NCBI RefSeq assembly: GCF_039595395.1
Contig: NZ_JBCNLP010000005.1
Coordinates: 1-64,000, forward strand
Origin: Novosphingobium sp.
GTDB lineage: Bacteria > Pseudomonadota > Alphaproteobacteria > Sphingomonadales > Sphingomonadaceae
Length of the DNA stretch: 64,000 nt
Reading direction: 5' to 3'
Part shown: piece by piece, positions 1 to 8,789 of the stretch
Numbering within the stretch: position 1 is the first letter of the stretch
How the letters are laid out: each line of letters opens with the position of its first letter
The notes under the pieces: generated by a model
Told to the model about the DNA's origin: nothing
Seen by the model: only the letters and a program-made list of their open reading frames with translations
Database searches by the model: none
Program-made: the position numbers and the translations under genes

Positions 1-354
1 AAAGCTGACCTTCAAGGTCAATGAACCGCTCCTCAATAGCAGTCGATTGTTCACCTCCTCCATACCGCACGGCTCCCGATGCTATGCCTCCATGGCCGGC
101 GCCGTTCTGGCAGCGCGGGCGAACTCGAGCGCCCAATTGCCGATGAAGCGAGCCCACCTCAATTGTGGGATCCGACGCAGCGAAGGCGAGCGCGATGCGC
201 AATTTCTCCACAATATCATTTTCATTGGGATCGAGTGGAATTGCAGACCCCAGCCTGCAACACTCGCGCCATCGCTTTCTGCCGGCGCGAGAGAGCAAGC
301 GGACGGGAGAAGATGCGTTTTGCGCTGCCTCTAGAATGATGGATCGCAATATGT
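1..354. other. No gene recognised at left edge
   Basis: Short overlapping open frames exist on both strands, but none has a recognisable domain, a convincing ribosome site or a compositional match to the neighbouring genes. The stretch lies downstream of the leftward MarR gene and may hold its terminator region or the decayed end of an outside gene. Confidence 0.4.
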
Positions 355-840
355 CTATTCACCCAGGTCGAGACTGTTGGCAGGCAAAGGGACTTCCATA
401 TCCTTGAGCATCTCCCTCATCGCCGCAGCTTCATCCGCCCCGTTCAGCACCTCGAACGCCTGCTGTGCCCGCTGCCAAAGCGGCATGGCGGCGGCCAGTC
501 GCGCCCGGCCCGCAGCGGTCAGGCGGATGATCCGGGCCCGGCGGTCCTGCTCGCTCGGAATGATGTCCATCAGCCCATCGCGCTCCAGCAGCTTGATGTT
601 TTGCCCCGCCGTGCTGCGATCGAGATCAAGCATCGCGGCCAGAGCGTTGACCGACAGCGGCTTGCCCGATGCCAGCGCCGCCAGCATTGAAAATTGCGTC
701 GCCCGCAGCCCCACCGGCGCGAGGCAGGAGTCGTAATAGAGCGAGATGCGCCGCGCCGCCTTGCGCAGGCTGATGCAATGGCACTGGCCCACCGCCGGGA
801 GCATCGCCTCATCTGGCACATCGGGGGAAGGATCAGGCAT
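355..840 (-). CDS. MarR-family transcriptional regulator (copy 1)
   Basis: A 161-residue MarR-type winged-helix protein. The recognition region lies around residues 60-95 (SVNALAAMLDLDRSTAG), followed by the wing with the typical DRRARIIRLTAAGR stretch. Family members are dimers that bind palindromic operators and release DNA on binding a ligand or on cysteine oxidation. The N-terminus carries Cys20 and Cys22 in a CHC pattern, shared with the paralogue at 3242-3700. The start at 840 is chosen over an upstream one because it falls 11 bp after the stop of the leftward membrane-protein gene (852), so the two look co-transcribed. The ligand is unknown. The palindrome at 2085-2108 is a candidate operator. 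Confidence 0.85.
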   Translation of the reverse strand: MPDPSPDVPDEAMLPAVGQCHCISLRKAARRISLYYDSCLAPVGLRATQFSMLAALASGKPLSVNALAAMLDLDRSTAGQNIKLLERDGLMDIIPSEQDRRARIIRLTAAGRARLAAAMPLWQRAQQAFEVLNGADEAAAMREMLKDMEVPLPANSLDLGE

Positions 841-851
841 GAGGCTCCGGT

Positions 852-2042
852 TCAAAGATAGGTCATCCAATGGTGGCGCCTTGTGCGCTTGATCCGCGCA
901 TAGGCCTTGCACGCCGGATAGAGCAGCAGCAAGCCGCACACCCAGATCGCATAGACGCCGCCAAAGCCGATACCATAATCCGTCGAGGCCGACAGGGGCG
1001 TATGGCCGATGGTGATGGCATCCACGAACATCCAGCCCACCGGATAACCTCTGGCCCAGACCACCAGCACCGACAGGGCATGGTAAAGCGGCAGATGCAG
1101 CAGATAGAAGAACAGCGGCACTCGGCCCAGCAGGACAAGTCTGTCGGCGAGCACCAAAGGCAAGCGCTCTGCAAGCCCCAGCAACAGCAAGGCCGGCCCT
1201 AGCGTCATCAGGGTGTAAAGCAGCGAGGGCGGATATTTGGTGCAGTTGAGGAAGGACATCAGGGTGAACAGGCCATCACGCTGAAGATGCCACGGCTTGG
1301 GATCGCCATAGATCTGAGCCGCGCGCAAGGCGATGAACGCCGCGATCATCGTGAGGCCAAGATTGCGCAGGATCGGCCCACGCCGCTCAGCCGGAAGCTG
1401 GAACAGCCCGCCCATACCATAGCCAGTTGCCATGATGCCAAACCATGGCAACACCGGATAGATCGAGGCGATCACATGGCCCGGCCATGGCTTGAAGATT
1501 TGGAAATCGTCCAGCACAGCCCATGCCGGGGCCGTTGCACCGAAGATCTCCGCATGGGCGTTCAACCCGTCATGCAGCAGCACGATGGCCAGCCCTATGG
1601 CCAGCACAATCCGGGGCGCGGCAACACGCGCCGCCAGCGCCAGCAGGATCATCGAACCACCGATCGCCCAGATCACCTGCAACCGGACAAAGCCATAGTG
1701 AAGGTTGAAAGCCCAGCCCAGCGGCGTGACGAAAGCCACTTCCAGCAGCATCAGCCACAGCCCGCGTGAGATCAGCGTGCCTGTTCCCCGCCCTTCCCCG
1801 GCACTGGCGAGAAAGACGCTGACCCCGGCCAAGAACACGAAGGTGGGCGCACAGAGATGGGTGATCCAGCGCGTGAAGAAATAGGCTGGTGTGGTCTGGC
1901 TCATATCGGTGGGATCGAAGGGGGCATTCGACACGAATTCGCGAATGTGGTCCAGCGCCATGACAACCATGGCCAGCCCCCTGACGATGTCGATTGATGT
2001 CAGGCGGAGGTTCGTCGCCCGGCTGGCCGTCTGCTGATGCAT
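852..2042 (-). CDS. DUF1624/HGSNAT-like multi-pass membrane protein
   Basis: A 396-residue integral membrane protein. The N-terminus (RLTSIDIVRGLAMVVMALDH) is the hallmark of the DUF1624 / heparan-alpha-glucosaminide N-acetyltransferase-like family, and about ten hydrophobic helices follow. Family members are thought to move acyl groups across membranes; the substrate here is unknown. The start at 2042 is supported by a GGGGGA ribosome site just upstream; in-frame codons further upstream would run through the palindrome at 2085-2108. It precedes the MarR gene at 840 by 11 bp, suggesting a two-gene operon. Confidence 0.8.
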   Translation of the reverse strand: MHQQTASRATNLRLTSIDIVRGLAMVVMALDHIREFVSNAPFDPTDMSQTTPAYFFTRWITHLCAPTFVFLAGVSVFLASAGEGRGTGTLISRGLWLMLLEVAFVTPLGWAFNLHYGFVRLQVIWAIGGSMILLALAARVAAPRIVLAIGLAIVLLHDGLNAHAEIFGATAPAWAVLDDFQIFKPWPGHVIASIYPVLPWFGIMATGYGMGGLFQLPAERRGPILRNLGLTMIAAFIALRAAQIYGDPKPWHLQRDGLFTLMSFLNCTKYPPSLLYTLMTLGPALLLLGLAERLPLVLADRLVLLGRVPLFFYLLHLPLYHALSVLVVWARGYPVGWMFVDAITIGHTPLSASTDYGIGFGGVYAIWVCGLLLLYPACKAYARIKRTRRHHWMTYL

Positions 2043-2084
2043 TTGCTGTCCCCCTGCCGGTTCACCGCGAACCGCTCCTGGCCT

Positions 2085-2108
2085 ATTTATGGGGATATCC
2101 CCATAAAT
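2085..2108. promoter_or_regulatory. Perfect 24-bp palindrome, probable operator
   Basis: ATTTATGGGGAT is followed directly by its exact reverse complement, a spacer-free 24-bp palindrome. It sits in the divergent gap between the leftward membrane-protein/MarR operon (start 2042) and the rightward NmrA-like gene (start 2330), 43 bp from the leftward start. Length and symmetry fit an operator for a MarR- or TetR-type dimer; two MarR genes lie within 1.6 kb. Which regulator binds is inferred. Confidence 0.6.
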
Positions 2109-2329
2109 CGATACGCGTTTTGGGACAGGCGATGGACGCGCACGATGCCAGGATCGGCCGGACATGCAGCTACGATGCGCCGAACCGTCACTCCTGCTCC
2201 ACCCTTTCTGCCAATCAGGCCGCGATATCTGCCAATGATCCATCCGCATCTTGTCCGAGATCGGATCGAGGCATAGGTCTGCTTTCAGATAAAGGCATAT
2301 GCTTCTATATTGAAAAAAGGATCAGAACG

Positions 2330-3212
2330 ATGAGCCAGGCAGACTATCTTGTAAGCGGCGCGAGCGGCCGGACCGGTGGCGCTGCCATCGACGAATTGCT
2401 GAACATGGGTAAGACAGTCCGCGCCTTTATGCGCAGCGATGGCGAGGCAGCCGCCGCCCTTCGCGCGCGGCGCGTGGAGATCGCCCTGGGCGATTTCACC
2501 GATATCGATGCCATCCGCGCGGCGATGGAAGGGATCAAGGGCGCCTATTTCCTCCACCCCATCGCGCCGGGCATTCTGGGCGCCGCCGCCTATTTCGCCC
2601 AGGCGGCCAAGGAAGCCGGCGTGCGCTCGATCGTGAACATGTCGCAAATTTCCGCCCGCCGCAGAATCCACCAGCCATGCCGCGCAGGACCATTGGGTTT
2701 CCGAGCAGGTGTTCGACTGGTCGGGCGTACCCACCACCCACATCCGCCCGACCTTCTTTGCCGACTGGTTGTTCTACCCGCATTTCGCCAAGGAAATCGG
2801 GATCACCAAGATGATCCAGTTCCCCTTCGGCAACGGTCGCCATGCCCCCATCAGCTCGGAAGATCAGGGCCGCGTCATCGCCCATCTTCTGGCCAAGCCC
2901 AAGGGGCATGAAGGCAAGGTCTACACGCTGCACGGTCCGGTCGAGATGAACCATACAGAGATCGCCGCCGCCATGAGCGAGGTGCTGGGCACCACCATCA
3001 CCTATGCGCCGCTCTCGATCCCGGCGTTCAAGGAGAAGATGGAAAACCTCTATGGCTTTCCGCCCTTCCTGGTGCAGCACCTCGAGGAAGTCGCCCAGCA
3101 CTATCAGGATGGGGTTTTCGCAGGCACCAACGATATGGTCGAACGGATCACCGGAACCCCTGCCCAGTCGGTGCAGGAATTGACGATCAAAAACCTTGCA
3201 GCCTTTGCCTGA
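2330..3212 (+). pseudogene. NmrA-like NAD(P)-binding oxidoreductase, frameshifted
   Basis: Two overlapping frames together encode one NmrA/SDR-type protein of about 294 residues. The first part has the Rossmann motif (VSGASGRTGGAA) and continues to MSQISARR. The second part resumes with STSHAAQDHWVSEQ and runs to the stop at 3212, including the substrate-side HIRPTFFADW segment. The reading frame shifts by one extra A near 2664; removing it restores a continuous protein. The family covers NADPH-sensing regulators and NAD(P)H-quinone reductases. An AAGGATC ribosome site supports the start at 2330. The MarR gene follows 29 bp after the stop. The lesion may be a real mutation or a sequencing error. 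Confidence 0.8.
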
Positions 3213-3241
3213 GGGACGGTGATTGGAGAAAGGATACTGTC

Positions 3242-3700
3242 ATGTCGCAGAGGGTTGAAGCGCCAAAGGTCGATCACTGCAACTGCTTTGCCCTGCGCAA
3301 GGCCTCGCGCCAGATCTCCCGGTTCTACGACGCCCAGCTTCAACCCACCGGCCTGCGCATCACCCAGTTCCTGACGCTGGCCATCCTGAACGAGATTGGC
3401 GCCACCCCTATCATGGATCTTGCGGATCGCCTCGATATCGAGAAGACCGCGATGGGGAAAATGGTGAACACGCTGGAACGCGATGGGCTGGTTGGCATGC
3501 ACCGCTCTCCCACGGATGGCCGAAGCCGGATTGTCACCCTGACCGATGCGGGCCGCGCCCTGTTCAATCAGGCCGTGCCGCTCTGGCATCAGGCCCAGAA
3601 TGCCTTTGCCGCAGTCAACGATATCGGGGCGATTGCGGCGCTGCGGCCCGGCTTTGTGCTGAAAACCGCGCCGAAAACCACAGCGCCGCAACCGGCATAA
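3242..3700 (+). CDS. MarR-family transcriptional regulator (copy 2)
   Basis: A 152-residue MarR winged-helix protein, clearly paralogous to the one at 355-840: both share a CxC pair (Cys13/Cys15 here), an LRKA-R-IS helix, GLR-TQF and a DGR/DRR wing. Recognition helix around residues 55-75 (DLADRLDIEKTAMGKMVN). A strong ribosome site (GGAGAAAGG) precedes the start. It follows the NmrA-like gene by 29 bp and probably controls that operon and perhaps the aldo/keto reductase downstream. The shared cysteines suggest thiol-based sensing of electrophiles or oxidants, which is inference. Confidence 0.85.
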   Translation: MSQRVEAPKVDHCNCFALRKASRQISRFYDAQLQPTGLRITQFLTLAILNEIGATPIMDLADRLDIEKTAMGKMVNTLERDGLVGMHRSPTDGRSRIVTLTDAGRALFNQAVPLWHQAQNAFAAVNDIGAIAALRPGFVLKTAPKTTAPQPA

Positions 3701-3801
3701 TCCGGCAATGACCTCAGCGCTTCGGGCCAAAGGCCTGAGCGCGGCGCCCCGTCGCGCGCATCGACGCCAACACCTGCACCATTCTTCATTGGAGACAGAT
3801 C

Positions 3802-4842
3802 ATGCATTATCGTGTTCTTGGCCAGACAGGCCTGCGTGTGTCCAGCCTGGCCCTGGGAACGGCGAATTTCGGCAAACGCTGGGACTATGGCGCCAGCGAG
3901 GACGAGGTTACCCCGATCTATCGCGCCTATCGTGAAGCGGGCGGCAACATCGTCGACACGGCCAACAACTATCAGGCCGGCGAATCCGAAGAGATCGTCG
4001 GAAGGCTGATCGCGGGCGAGCGGGACGATGTCGTCCTCTCGACCAAATTCACGCTGGGCTCATCACCCCAAGTCGGCCTGCTGGGCACTGGGAACAGCAG
4101 GCGCGCGCTTGTCCAGTCGGTGGAAGCAAGCCTTGCACGACTGGCGACCGACCATATCGATCTGCTCTGGGTTCATTATCCTGATGAGGTCACTCCGGTG
4201 GACGAGATCATGCGCGGTCTTGAGGATGTGATCCGCTCGGGCAAGGTCCTCTACACCGGCTTCTCGAATTTCCCGGCGTGGCGTGTGGCAGGGGCGGTGA
4301 CACTGGCACAGGAACGTGGCTGGGTCGCGCCTTCTGCTGTCCAGTTCGAATATAATCTGATCGAGCGGACGGCGGACCGAGAAATTCTGCCCATGGCCAA
4401 TGCTTATGGCCTCACCTCCTTTGGCTGGTCTCCTTTGGGCGGCGGCACACTGACCGGCAAATATCGTCGTGGCGAAGAGGGCCGCCTTCAGGCACTGGGA
4501 ATCGTGGTGCAGAAAGAAGATGATGATCGGGCGGTCGCCACCGTGGATGAAGTCATCGCCGTGGCCCAGGACATCGGTACCAATCCGGGGCAGGTGGCAT
4601 TGGCCTGGACACTTCATCGCGGGATCCTGCCGCTTGTGGGCCCGCGTACGGTCCGGCATCTGGCCGATAATCTGGGCGCCCTCGACGTGACCCTGTCGCC
4701 TGGGCAGATCGAACGCCTGGACCGCGCCAGTGCGATCCAGCTCGGCTTTCCGCACGACATGAACGCGAGCGCCTGGACACAGGACAATGTCGCCGGTGGC
4801 CAGAGCGCCCGGATCCTCCCCCCTTCCATCCCTCCCCCCTGA
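3802..4842 (+). CDS. Aldo/keto reductase
   Basis: A 346-residue (alpha/beta)8-barrel aldo/keto reductase, a cytosolic NADPH-dependent carbonyl reductase. The catalytic tetrad is visible: Asp and Tyr in DTANNYQ (around residues 53-59), Lys in LSTKF (around 80) and His in WVHYPD (around 125). Conserved family features include the N-terminal LGQTGLRVSSLALGTANFG and the C-terminal cofactor segment LVGPRTVRHLADNL. The ribosome site is TGGAGAC. It lies downstream of the MarR/NmrA pair and 20 bp ahead of a small NTF2-like gene, consistent with a carbonyl detoxification operon. The substrate is unknown. Confidence 0.9.
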   Translation: MHYRVLGQTGLRVSSLALGTANFGKRWDYGASEDEVTPIYRAYREAGGNIVDTANNYQAGESEEIVGRLIAGERDDVVLSTKFTLGSSPQVGLLGTGNSRRALVQSVEASLARLATDHIDLLWVHYPDEVTPVDEIMRGLEDVIRSGKVLYTGFSNFPAWRVAGAVTLAQERGWVAPSAVQFEYNLIERTADREILPMANAYGLTSFGWSPLGGGTLTGKYRRGEEGRLQALGIVVQKEDDDRAVATVDEVIAVAQDIGTNPGQVALAWTLHRGILPLVGPRTVRHLADNLGALDVTLSPGQIERLDRASAIQLGFPHDMNASAWTQDNVAGGQSARILPPSIPPP

Positions 4843-4862
4843 CCGCATCGCCGGAGCCTGAC

Positions 4863-5234
4863 ATGACCCAAAACACGCAACGCCATCCTTTCCTTGATGA
4901 TCTCAATGAGGACGTGACCCTTGTCTCCTCGGTACTGCGAGGGGAGCTGACGGGGCGCGATCAAGTCCTGAAGGTCGTCAAGGCAGCGGGAGGCCTTTAT
5001 CGTAGCCAGACCCCCACCTTCCTCGGCCATGCCGATGATCGCATGTTCTTCCAGTATGAAGCCGATCTGGGTAATGGCCTAACCGCCAGCGGCATGGTGT
5101 CGATCATCCGCGATGACAATGGCGGCGTCTCCCGGCTTCACATTGCCTTCAGCCCGTTGGGCGCCGTTCTGAGCATCGCGGAAGGGCTCAAGGCGACTGT
5201 ATCCGACGATCTGGACGCCGACCTGTTTCTTTAA
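4863..5234 (+). CDS. SnoaL/NTF2-like small protein
   Basis: A 123-residue protein whose size and pattern (N-terminal helices, a GRDQV turn, then beta strands around FFQYEADLGNG and GGVSRLHIAFSPL) fit the SnoaL/NTF2-like cone fold. Such proteins bind small hydrophobic molecules or act as isomerases or cyclases. No catalytic residues can be assigned. It follows the aldo/keto reductase by 20 bp, so the two are probably co-transcribed; a hairpin at 5247-5275 lies just after its stop. Confidence 0.65.
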   Translation: MTQNTQRHPFLDDLNEDVTLVSSVLRGELTGRDQVLKVVKAAGGLYRSQTPTFLGHADDRMFFQYEADLGNGLTASGMVSIIRDDNGGVSRLHIAFSPLGAVLSIAEGLKATVSDDLDADLFL

Positions 5235-5246
5235 ACCTGCCCCCTC

Positions 5247-5275
5247 GGGCCATGCTTCTTTTCGGAGCATGGCCC
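5247..5275. terminator. Hairpin between convergent genes
   Basis: GGGCCATGCT pairs with AGCATGGCCC across a 9-nt loop containing a TTTT run. It lies in the 51-bp gap between convergent genes ending at 5234 (+) and 5286 (-), so it probably terminates transcription from both sides. Confidence 0.7.
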
Positions 5276-5285
5276 AAGCGTTGTC

Positions 5286-5930
5286 TCAACTCTCGAAAGG
5301 CGCGCCCAGCAGCAAATCGCAGACATTGGGAATATCCAGGCCAGGAACCAGTCGGCGGCCGATATCCGCCAGCCCCGTGCCGATCGCCGTATGGGGTTTG
5401 GTCCTGGCAATCTCCGCCAGAGCGCTTGTGAAGGCTTCCTTGAAGCCCAGACGCGGATAAAGGCTGAGCGTATCATCGATCAGTTGAACCGGGATCTCCT
5501 CCATCCGCAGTCCCATGACATCGACATGGGCACCGAAATGCACCAAGGCCACCTCCGGCTCGCGCCGATCCGCAATATCGGCGGCGGAATGCAGCGCAAT
5601 GGCATCCCAGACCAGCGCTGTCCTGTCCTCCGGATAGTCATGGGCGTGAAGGAAGCGCGCGGCGGCATCCGCGCCATCCACCTCAAAACGCTTGTCGGCG
5701 CCATGTTGATGAGACAGGCCCAGATCGTGAAGCAGCGAGGCGATATAAACCACCTCGCGGTCGAACCTCATCTCCCGCTTTCGGGCGAGGAATTCCGCGA
5801 ACCAATAGGTACGGTGGACGTGATTGAGCAGGACCGGGGCATGGGCCTGTGCGGCGAGGGCAGCAGCCTTGCGGGCAAGGTCAGAATCCGGCGCGATGAT
5901 ACCACCAATCGTGACTGCAGATAAGCTCAT
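5286..5930 (-). CDS. HD-domain hydrolase, cyanamide hydratase-like
   Basis: A 214-residue HD-superfamily metal-dependent hydrolase. The metal-binding HD pair is His68-Asp69 in LLHDLG, with an upstream histidine at LNHVHR (around 37-39) and a downstream one in AIALHSA. The pattern RFEVDGADAAARFL, then AIALH, then HVDVMG resembles the cyanamide hydratase-type HD proteins, which hydrate nitrile-like C-N bonds. The ATG at 5930 is preferred over an upstream TTG because GAGGAA lies 8 nt before it. It sits 109 bp downstream of a GlxA-type regulator on the same strand. The true substrate is uncertain. Confidence 0.75.
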   Translation of the reverse strand: MSLSAVTIGGIIAPDSDLARKAAALAAQAHAPVLLNHVHRTYWFAEFLARKREMRFDREVVYIASLLHDLGLSHQHGADKRFEVDGADAAARFLHAHDYPEDRTALVWDAIALHSAADIADRREPEVALVHFGAHVDVMGLRMEEIPVQLIDDTLSLYPRLGFKEAFTSALAEIARTKPHTAIGTGLADIGRRLVPGLDIPNVCDLLLGAPFES

Positions 5931-6039
5931 GACGCGTTCCTCGGGCAATTGGATTTGCAAGATTCCGCCCAGATGGTTCGACCATGCTCTGGCAACAATG
6001 ACAATCAGCCCTCGTTTTCAGACAGCCGATAGAGGGAGA

Positions 6040-7068
6040 TCATGCTCCCTGATCACGCCCTCGCCCAAAGCGGCTGCGATAGTCTTGCGGCGATATGCCA
6101 TGGGCCCGCACAAAGGCCCTCCGCAACCTTTCGTCATCGCCAAAGCCGGTGAGTCCAGCGATCCGCTGGACAGCTTCACCAGTGGCTTCCAGCAGACGCC
6201 GCGCCGCATCAACGCGCAGCTTTTCCACAGCGCGAGCCGGACTTTCACCAGTTTCCTCAAGATAAACACGGGCAAAATTGCGCGGGCTCATAACGGCAAC
6301 CTTGGCCAGGGCTGGAACGGAGAGATCCTTGTCCAGATTGGCGCGGATCCAGTCATGAAGCCTATCGAAGCGTCCACGCACATCGCTGATCTGCCTGCGC
6401 AATTCGACGCTGAATTGGGATTGTCCTCCGGGACGCTTCAGGAACAGGACCAGCATCCGGGCCACATTCAAGGCCGTGCCATGCCCGAAATCCTCCTCGA
6501 TCATGGCCAGAGCCATATCGATCCCCGCCGATACGCCGGCCGAAGTCCAGATGCGACCCGAGGTCACAAAGATCGCATCCGGCCGCACCGTCACGGCCGG
6601 ATGATCACGCGCCAGTTGATCGCAGGCAGACCAATGCGTCGTCGCCTCATGCCCATCCAGCGCGCCAAGTTCAGCCAGAATGAGCGCCCCGGTACAAATG
6701 GATCCGAGCCGCCGGGGTCGCCCGAGGAACCTCGCTAGACCATCGCGCAGCTGCGCCCTGGCTTCTGCCGGAGCCGTCACCTCTCCACCGGCCACCAACA
6801 GCGTATCGGTTTCGCGCATCATGGCATCCTCGAGCCTCAGCGTCGGCAGCGCAATACCGACATCCGTATCTACCATCCCACCGCCGATGGAGGCCAAGAG
6901 CACCTGATAGGCAGCATGGCCATCCTCCGCCCGGACTTCCGCGAAAGCCTGCATCGGCCCCGTCACATCGAGCAACTTGGCACCTTCATAGGTCACGATC
7001 ACGATCTTGCGCGCCGCCGCCTGGTCAGATGCATCCATTGCCATGCTTTGATTATGCTCCACTGGCAT
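6040..7068 (-). CDS. GlxA/FtrA-type AraC regulator with DJ-1/PfpI domain
   Basis: A 342-residue two-domain regulator. Residues about 20-190 form a DJ-1/PfpI-like domain with the nucleophile-elbow cysteine in GSICTGALILAELG. Residues about 235-340 form an AraC-type double helix-turn-helix (LSVPALAKVAVMSPRNFARVY and GFGDDERLRRAFVRAHGISPQDY). In this family the DJ-1 part is usually a sensor rather than an enzyme. The start is ambiguous: ATG 7068 has no clear ribosome site, while ATG 7044 has GGAG about 12 nt upstream. It probably regulates the adjacent HD hydrolase. Confidence 0.88.
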   Translation of the reverse strand: MPVEHNQSMAMDASDQAAARKIVIVTYEGAKLLDVTGPMQAFAEVRAEDGHAAYQVLLASIGGGMVDTDVGIALPTLRLEDAMMRETDTLLVAGGEVTAPAEARAQLRDGLARFLGRPRRLGSICTGALILAELGALDGHEATTHWSACDQLARDHPAVTVRPDAIFVTSGRIWTSAGVSAGIDMALAMIEEDFGHGTALNVARMLVLFLKRPGGQSQFSVELRRQISDVRGRFDRLHDWIRANLDKDLSVPALAKVAVMSPRNFARVYLEETGESPARAVEKLRVDAARRLLEATGEAVQRIAGLTGFGDDERLRRAFVRAHGISPQDYRSRFGRGRDQGA

Positions 7069-7419
7069 TATGGTGTTTTGCGATTACCCCTGATGACCCG
7101 TTGCCTGAGCCTTTCGGTGTCGCACAAAGCCATCTTCCGCAGGCGGTTGTGGCATTTGATACGATCCCGATAACGCATGGATCAATTTCATCAAGAGATA
7201 GGTTCAATCAGCCAAGGCCGCTGACATAGCGGCCGTTCAGGTGCATATTGCGGCTCCCTGACAGCGGCCCTTGGTTCATCTTGCCTCTACTCATATTTCG
7301 CTGGAGGCGAAAACTTCAAGGGCAACTATTCAATTTCGAGATGATCATGATTCCAATATTCAAGATGTTATGATATAAGTGAGCGGGGCGTGCGGCGTTA
7401 TTACTTCGGGGGGCACTCG

Positions 7420-8691
7420 ATGTCGGCATCGGCCGTTGCGGCGCCATCGGTAAGCACTGTTGCACTCTCATTGCGTCTCCTCACGGTCGCGACCGCGGCT
7501 GAAGCGCTCAAGCCGGACCATGGCCTTAGTCACATTGCCAGCACCGTGGGTGAGCTTTGGATTAGCCAGACGCCGCCGAATCCGCCGGGCTGGGTGACCT
7601 TCTTAGGTGGGGTGGCGCCGGACGTTGTCGGCATGCTGCGCACCCAATCCTGCTCAGCAGTGCTTTTCGTGGAGGTCGCCAAGCCCGCCAAGCATTTGTT
7701 CGCAATCTGCTTCGGACAGGGGCACCATTCCCTCGCCGACGGTGCGGTAGAGCGCGGGTTTGGGCTCAAGGTTACCCTGAGCCAGGTGGCGCGTGACCAG
7801 CTCCGGACGATCGACAGTGCGGCACTAGATTCGACGGTCATGCAACGCCGCACCCAAGCAAGCCGCAACGCTCACCTGGTCGCCTTTGAGATCGACACCA
7901 ACCGTGAGCTGGTCCGTCTCGCCTCGGGCGTCCCCAAATCGGGTGACTTTGCGAAGGCTCTCTCGGGTCGCGACGCGCTCGCTACCCGCGCGCAGATTGC
8001 ACCGGGCAGCATCATTGCGTACTGCGAGCGCGCCCTGGCGATCTACCAAACCAAGGCCTACCGCCGCGACTTTCCCTTCGTCGACCATGTTGAGCTGGTC
8101 ACCGACCGGACCAGGTGCGCCGAGCTCGACGCCTTGGCTTATGCACAACTGGCAGCGTTGGTCGCGGGCGGAGCCTCGGACCTTCACCTTGCCATTCCCG
8201 ATATCCTCTCCCCGGGCAAAGAAGTCGAGATCGGCTATTTCGGCGCAGGCTTTGCCAAGGGCCATAAGCGCGCCTTTGCGCAACTCGCCATTGAGGATTA
8301 TGTCGCCGAGCTCCAGCGCGGCGACTTTGCCTCGATCACTGATATGGCTGAGATAAAAGGCTCACATGAGATCTGCGTGATGACAGACGGGCAGGCCGAC
8401 CGCACCCGCCGGCGTAAGGTCTATTCGTGCATAGTCTATGAAGCACAGCACAAGGGTGAGGCCTACGTCCTGTTTGACGGGCAATGGTATCTGGTCGACC
8501 GCGGCTTCTATGGTGAAATCGACAGGTCGTACAAGGCGCTCCTCGCACGACCGTTCGAAATGCAGACCACCGCCGTGAATGAGCGTGATTTTATCGGGCA
8601 GCTCCAGAGCCGGCCCGATCTATTGTGCCTCGACCAGACCCGCACTAATCCATACACGAAATATTGGATTAAAAGATTGAATAAATTGTGA
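7420..8691 (+). CDS. DUF6119/TIGR04141-like sporadic protein, C-terminally shortened
   Basis: A 423-residue protein matching the recalled pattern of the sporadically distributed TIGR04141 (DUF6119) family: LASGVPKSGDFAKALSGRDAL mid-protein, a block of beta strands, then CIVYEA...YVLFDGQWYLVD. Family members are usually 500-600 residues and continue well past the LCLDQ segment; here the frame turns AT-rich right after LDQTRTNPY and stops. The last ~50 bases differ sharply in composition, suggesting a recombination junction near 8640. ATG 7420 follows a GGGGGG stretch; a GTG at 7390 is the alternative. The function of the family is unknown; it often lies in variable genomic regions. Confidence 0.6.
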   Translation: MSASAVAAPSVSTVALSLRLLTVATAAEALKPDHGLSHIASTVGELWISQTPPNPPGWVTFLGGVAPDVVGMLRTQSCSAVLFVEVAKPAKHLFAICFGQGHHSLADGAVERGFGLKVTLSQVARDQLRTIDSAALDSTVMQRRTQASRNAHLVAFEIDTNRELVRLASGVPKSGDFAKALSGRDALATRAQIAPGSIIAYCERALAIYQTKAYRRDFPFVDHVELVTDRTRCAELDALAYAQLAALVAGGASDLHLAIPDILSPGKEVEIGYFGAGFAKGHKRAFAQLAIEDYVAELQRGDFASITDMAEIKGSHEICVMTDGQADRTRRRKVYSCIVYEAQHKGEAYVLFDGQWYLVDRGFYGEIDRSYKALLARPFEMQTTAVNERDFIGQLQSRPDLLCLDQTRTNPYTKYWIKRLNKL

Positions 8692-8789
8692 TATTTTCAA
8701 AGACTGGTATTTTCCGCCACGTCATGTTAATGCTTCATTGCCGAGATGTATGTCAAACTGACACACCATTAATGAAGGGTGCTCTCGGC

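Noticed and set aside
47..407. Overlapping short frames at the left edge
   Set aside because: Low-complexity translations without ribosome sites or recognisable domains; compete with each other in three frames.
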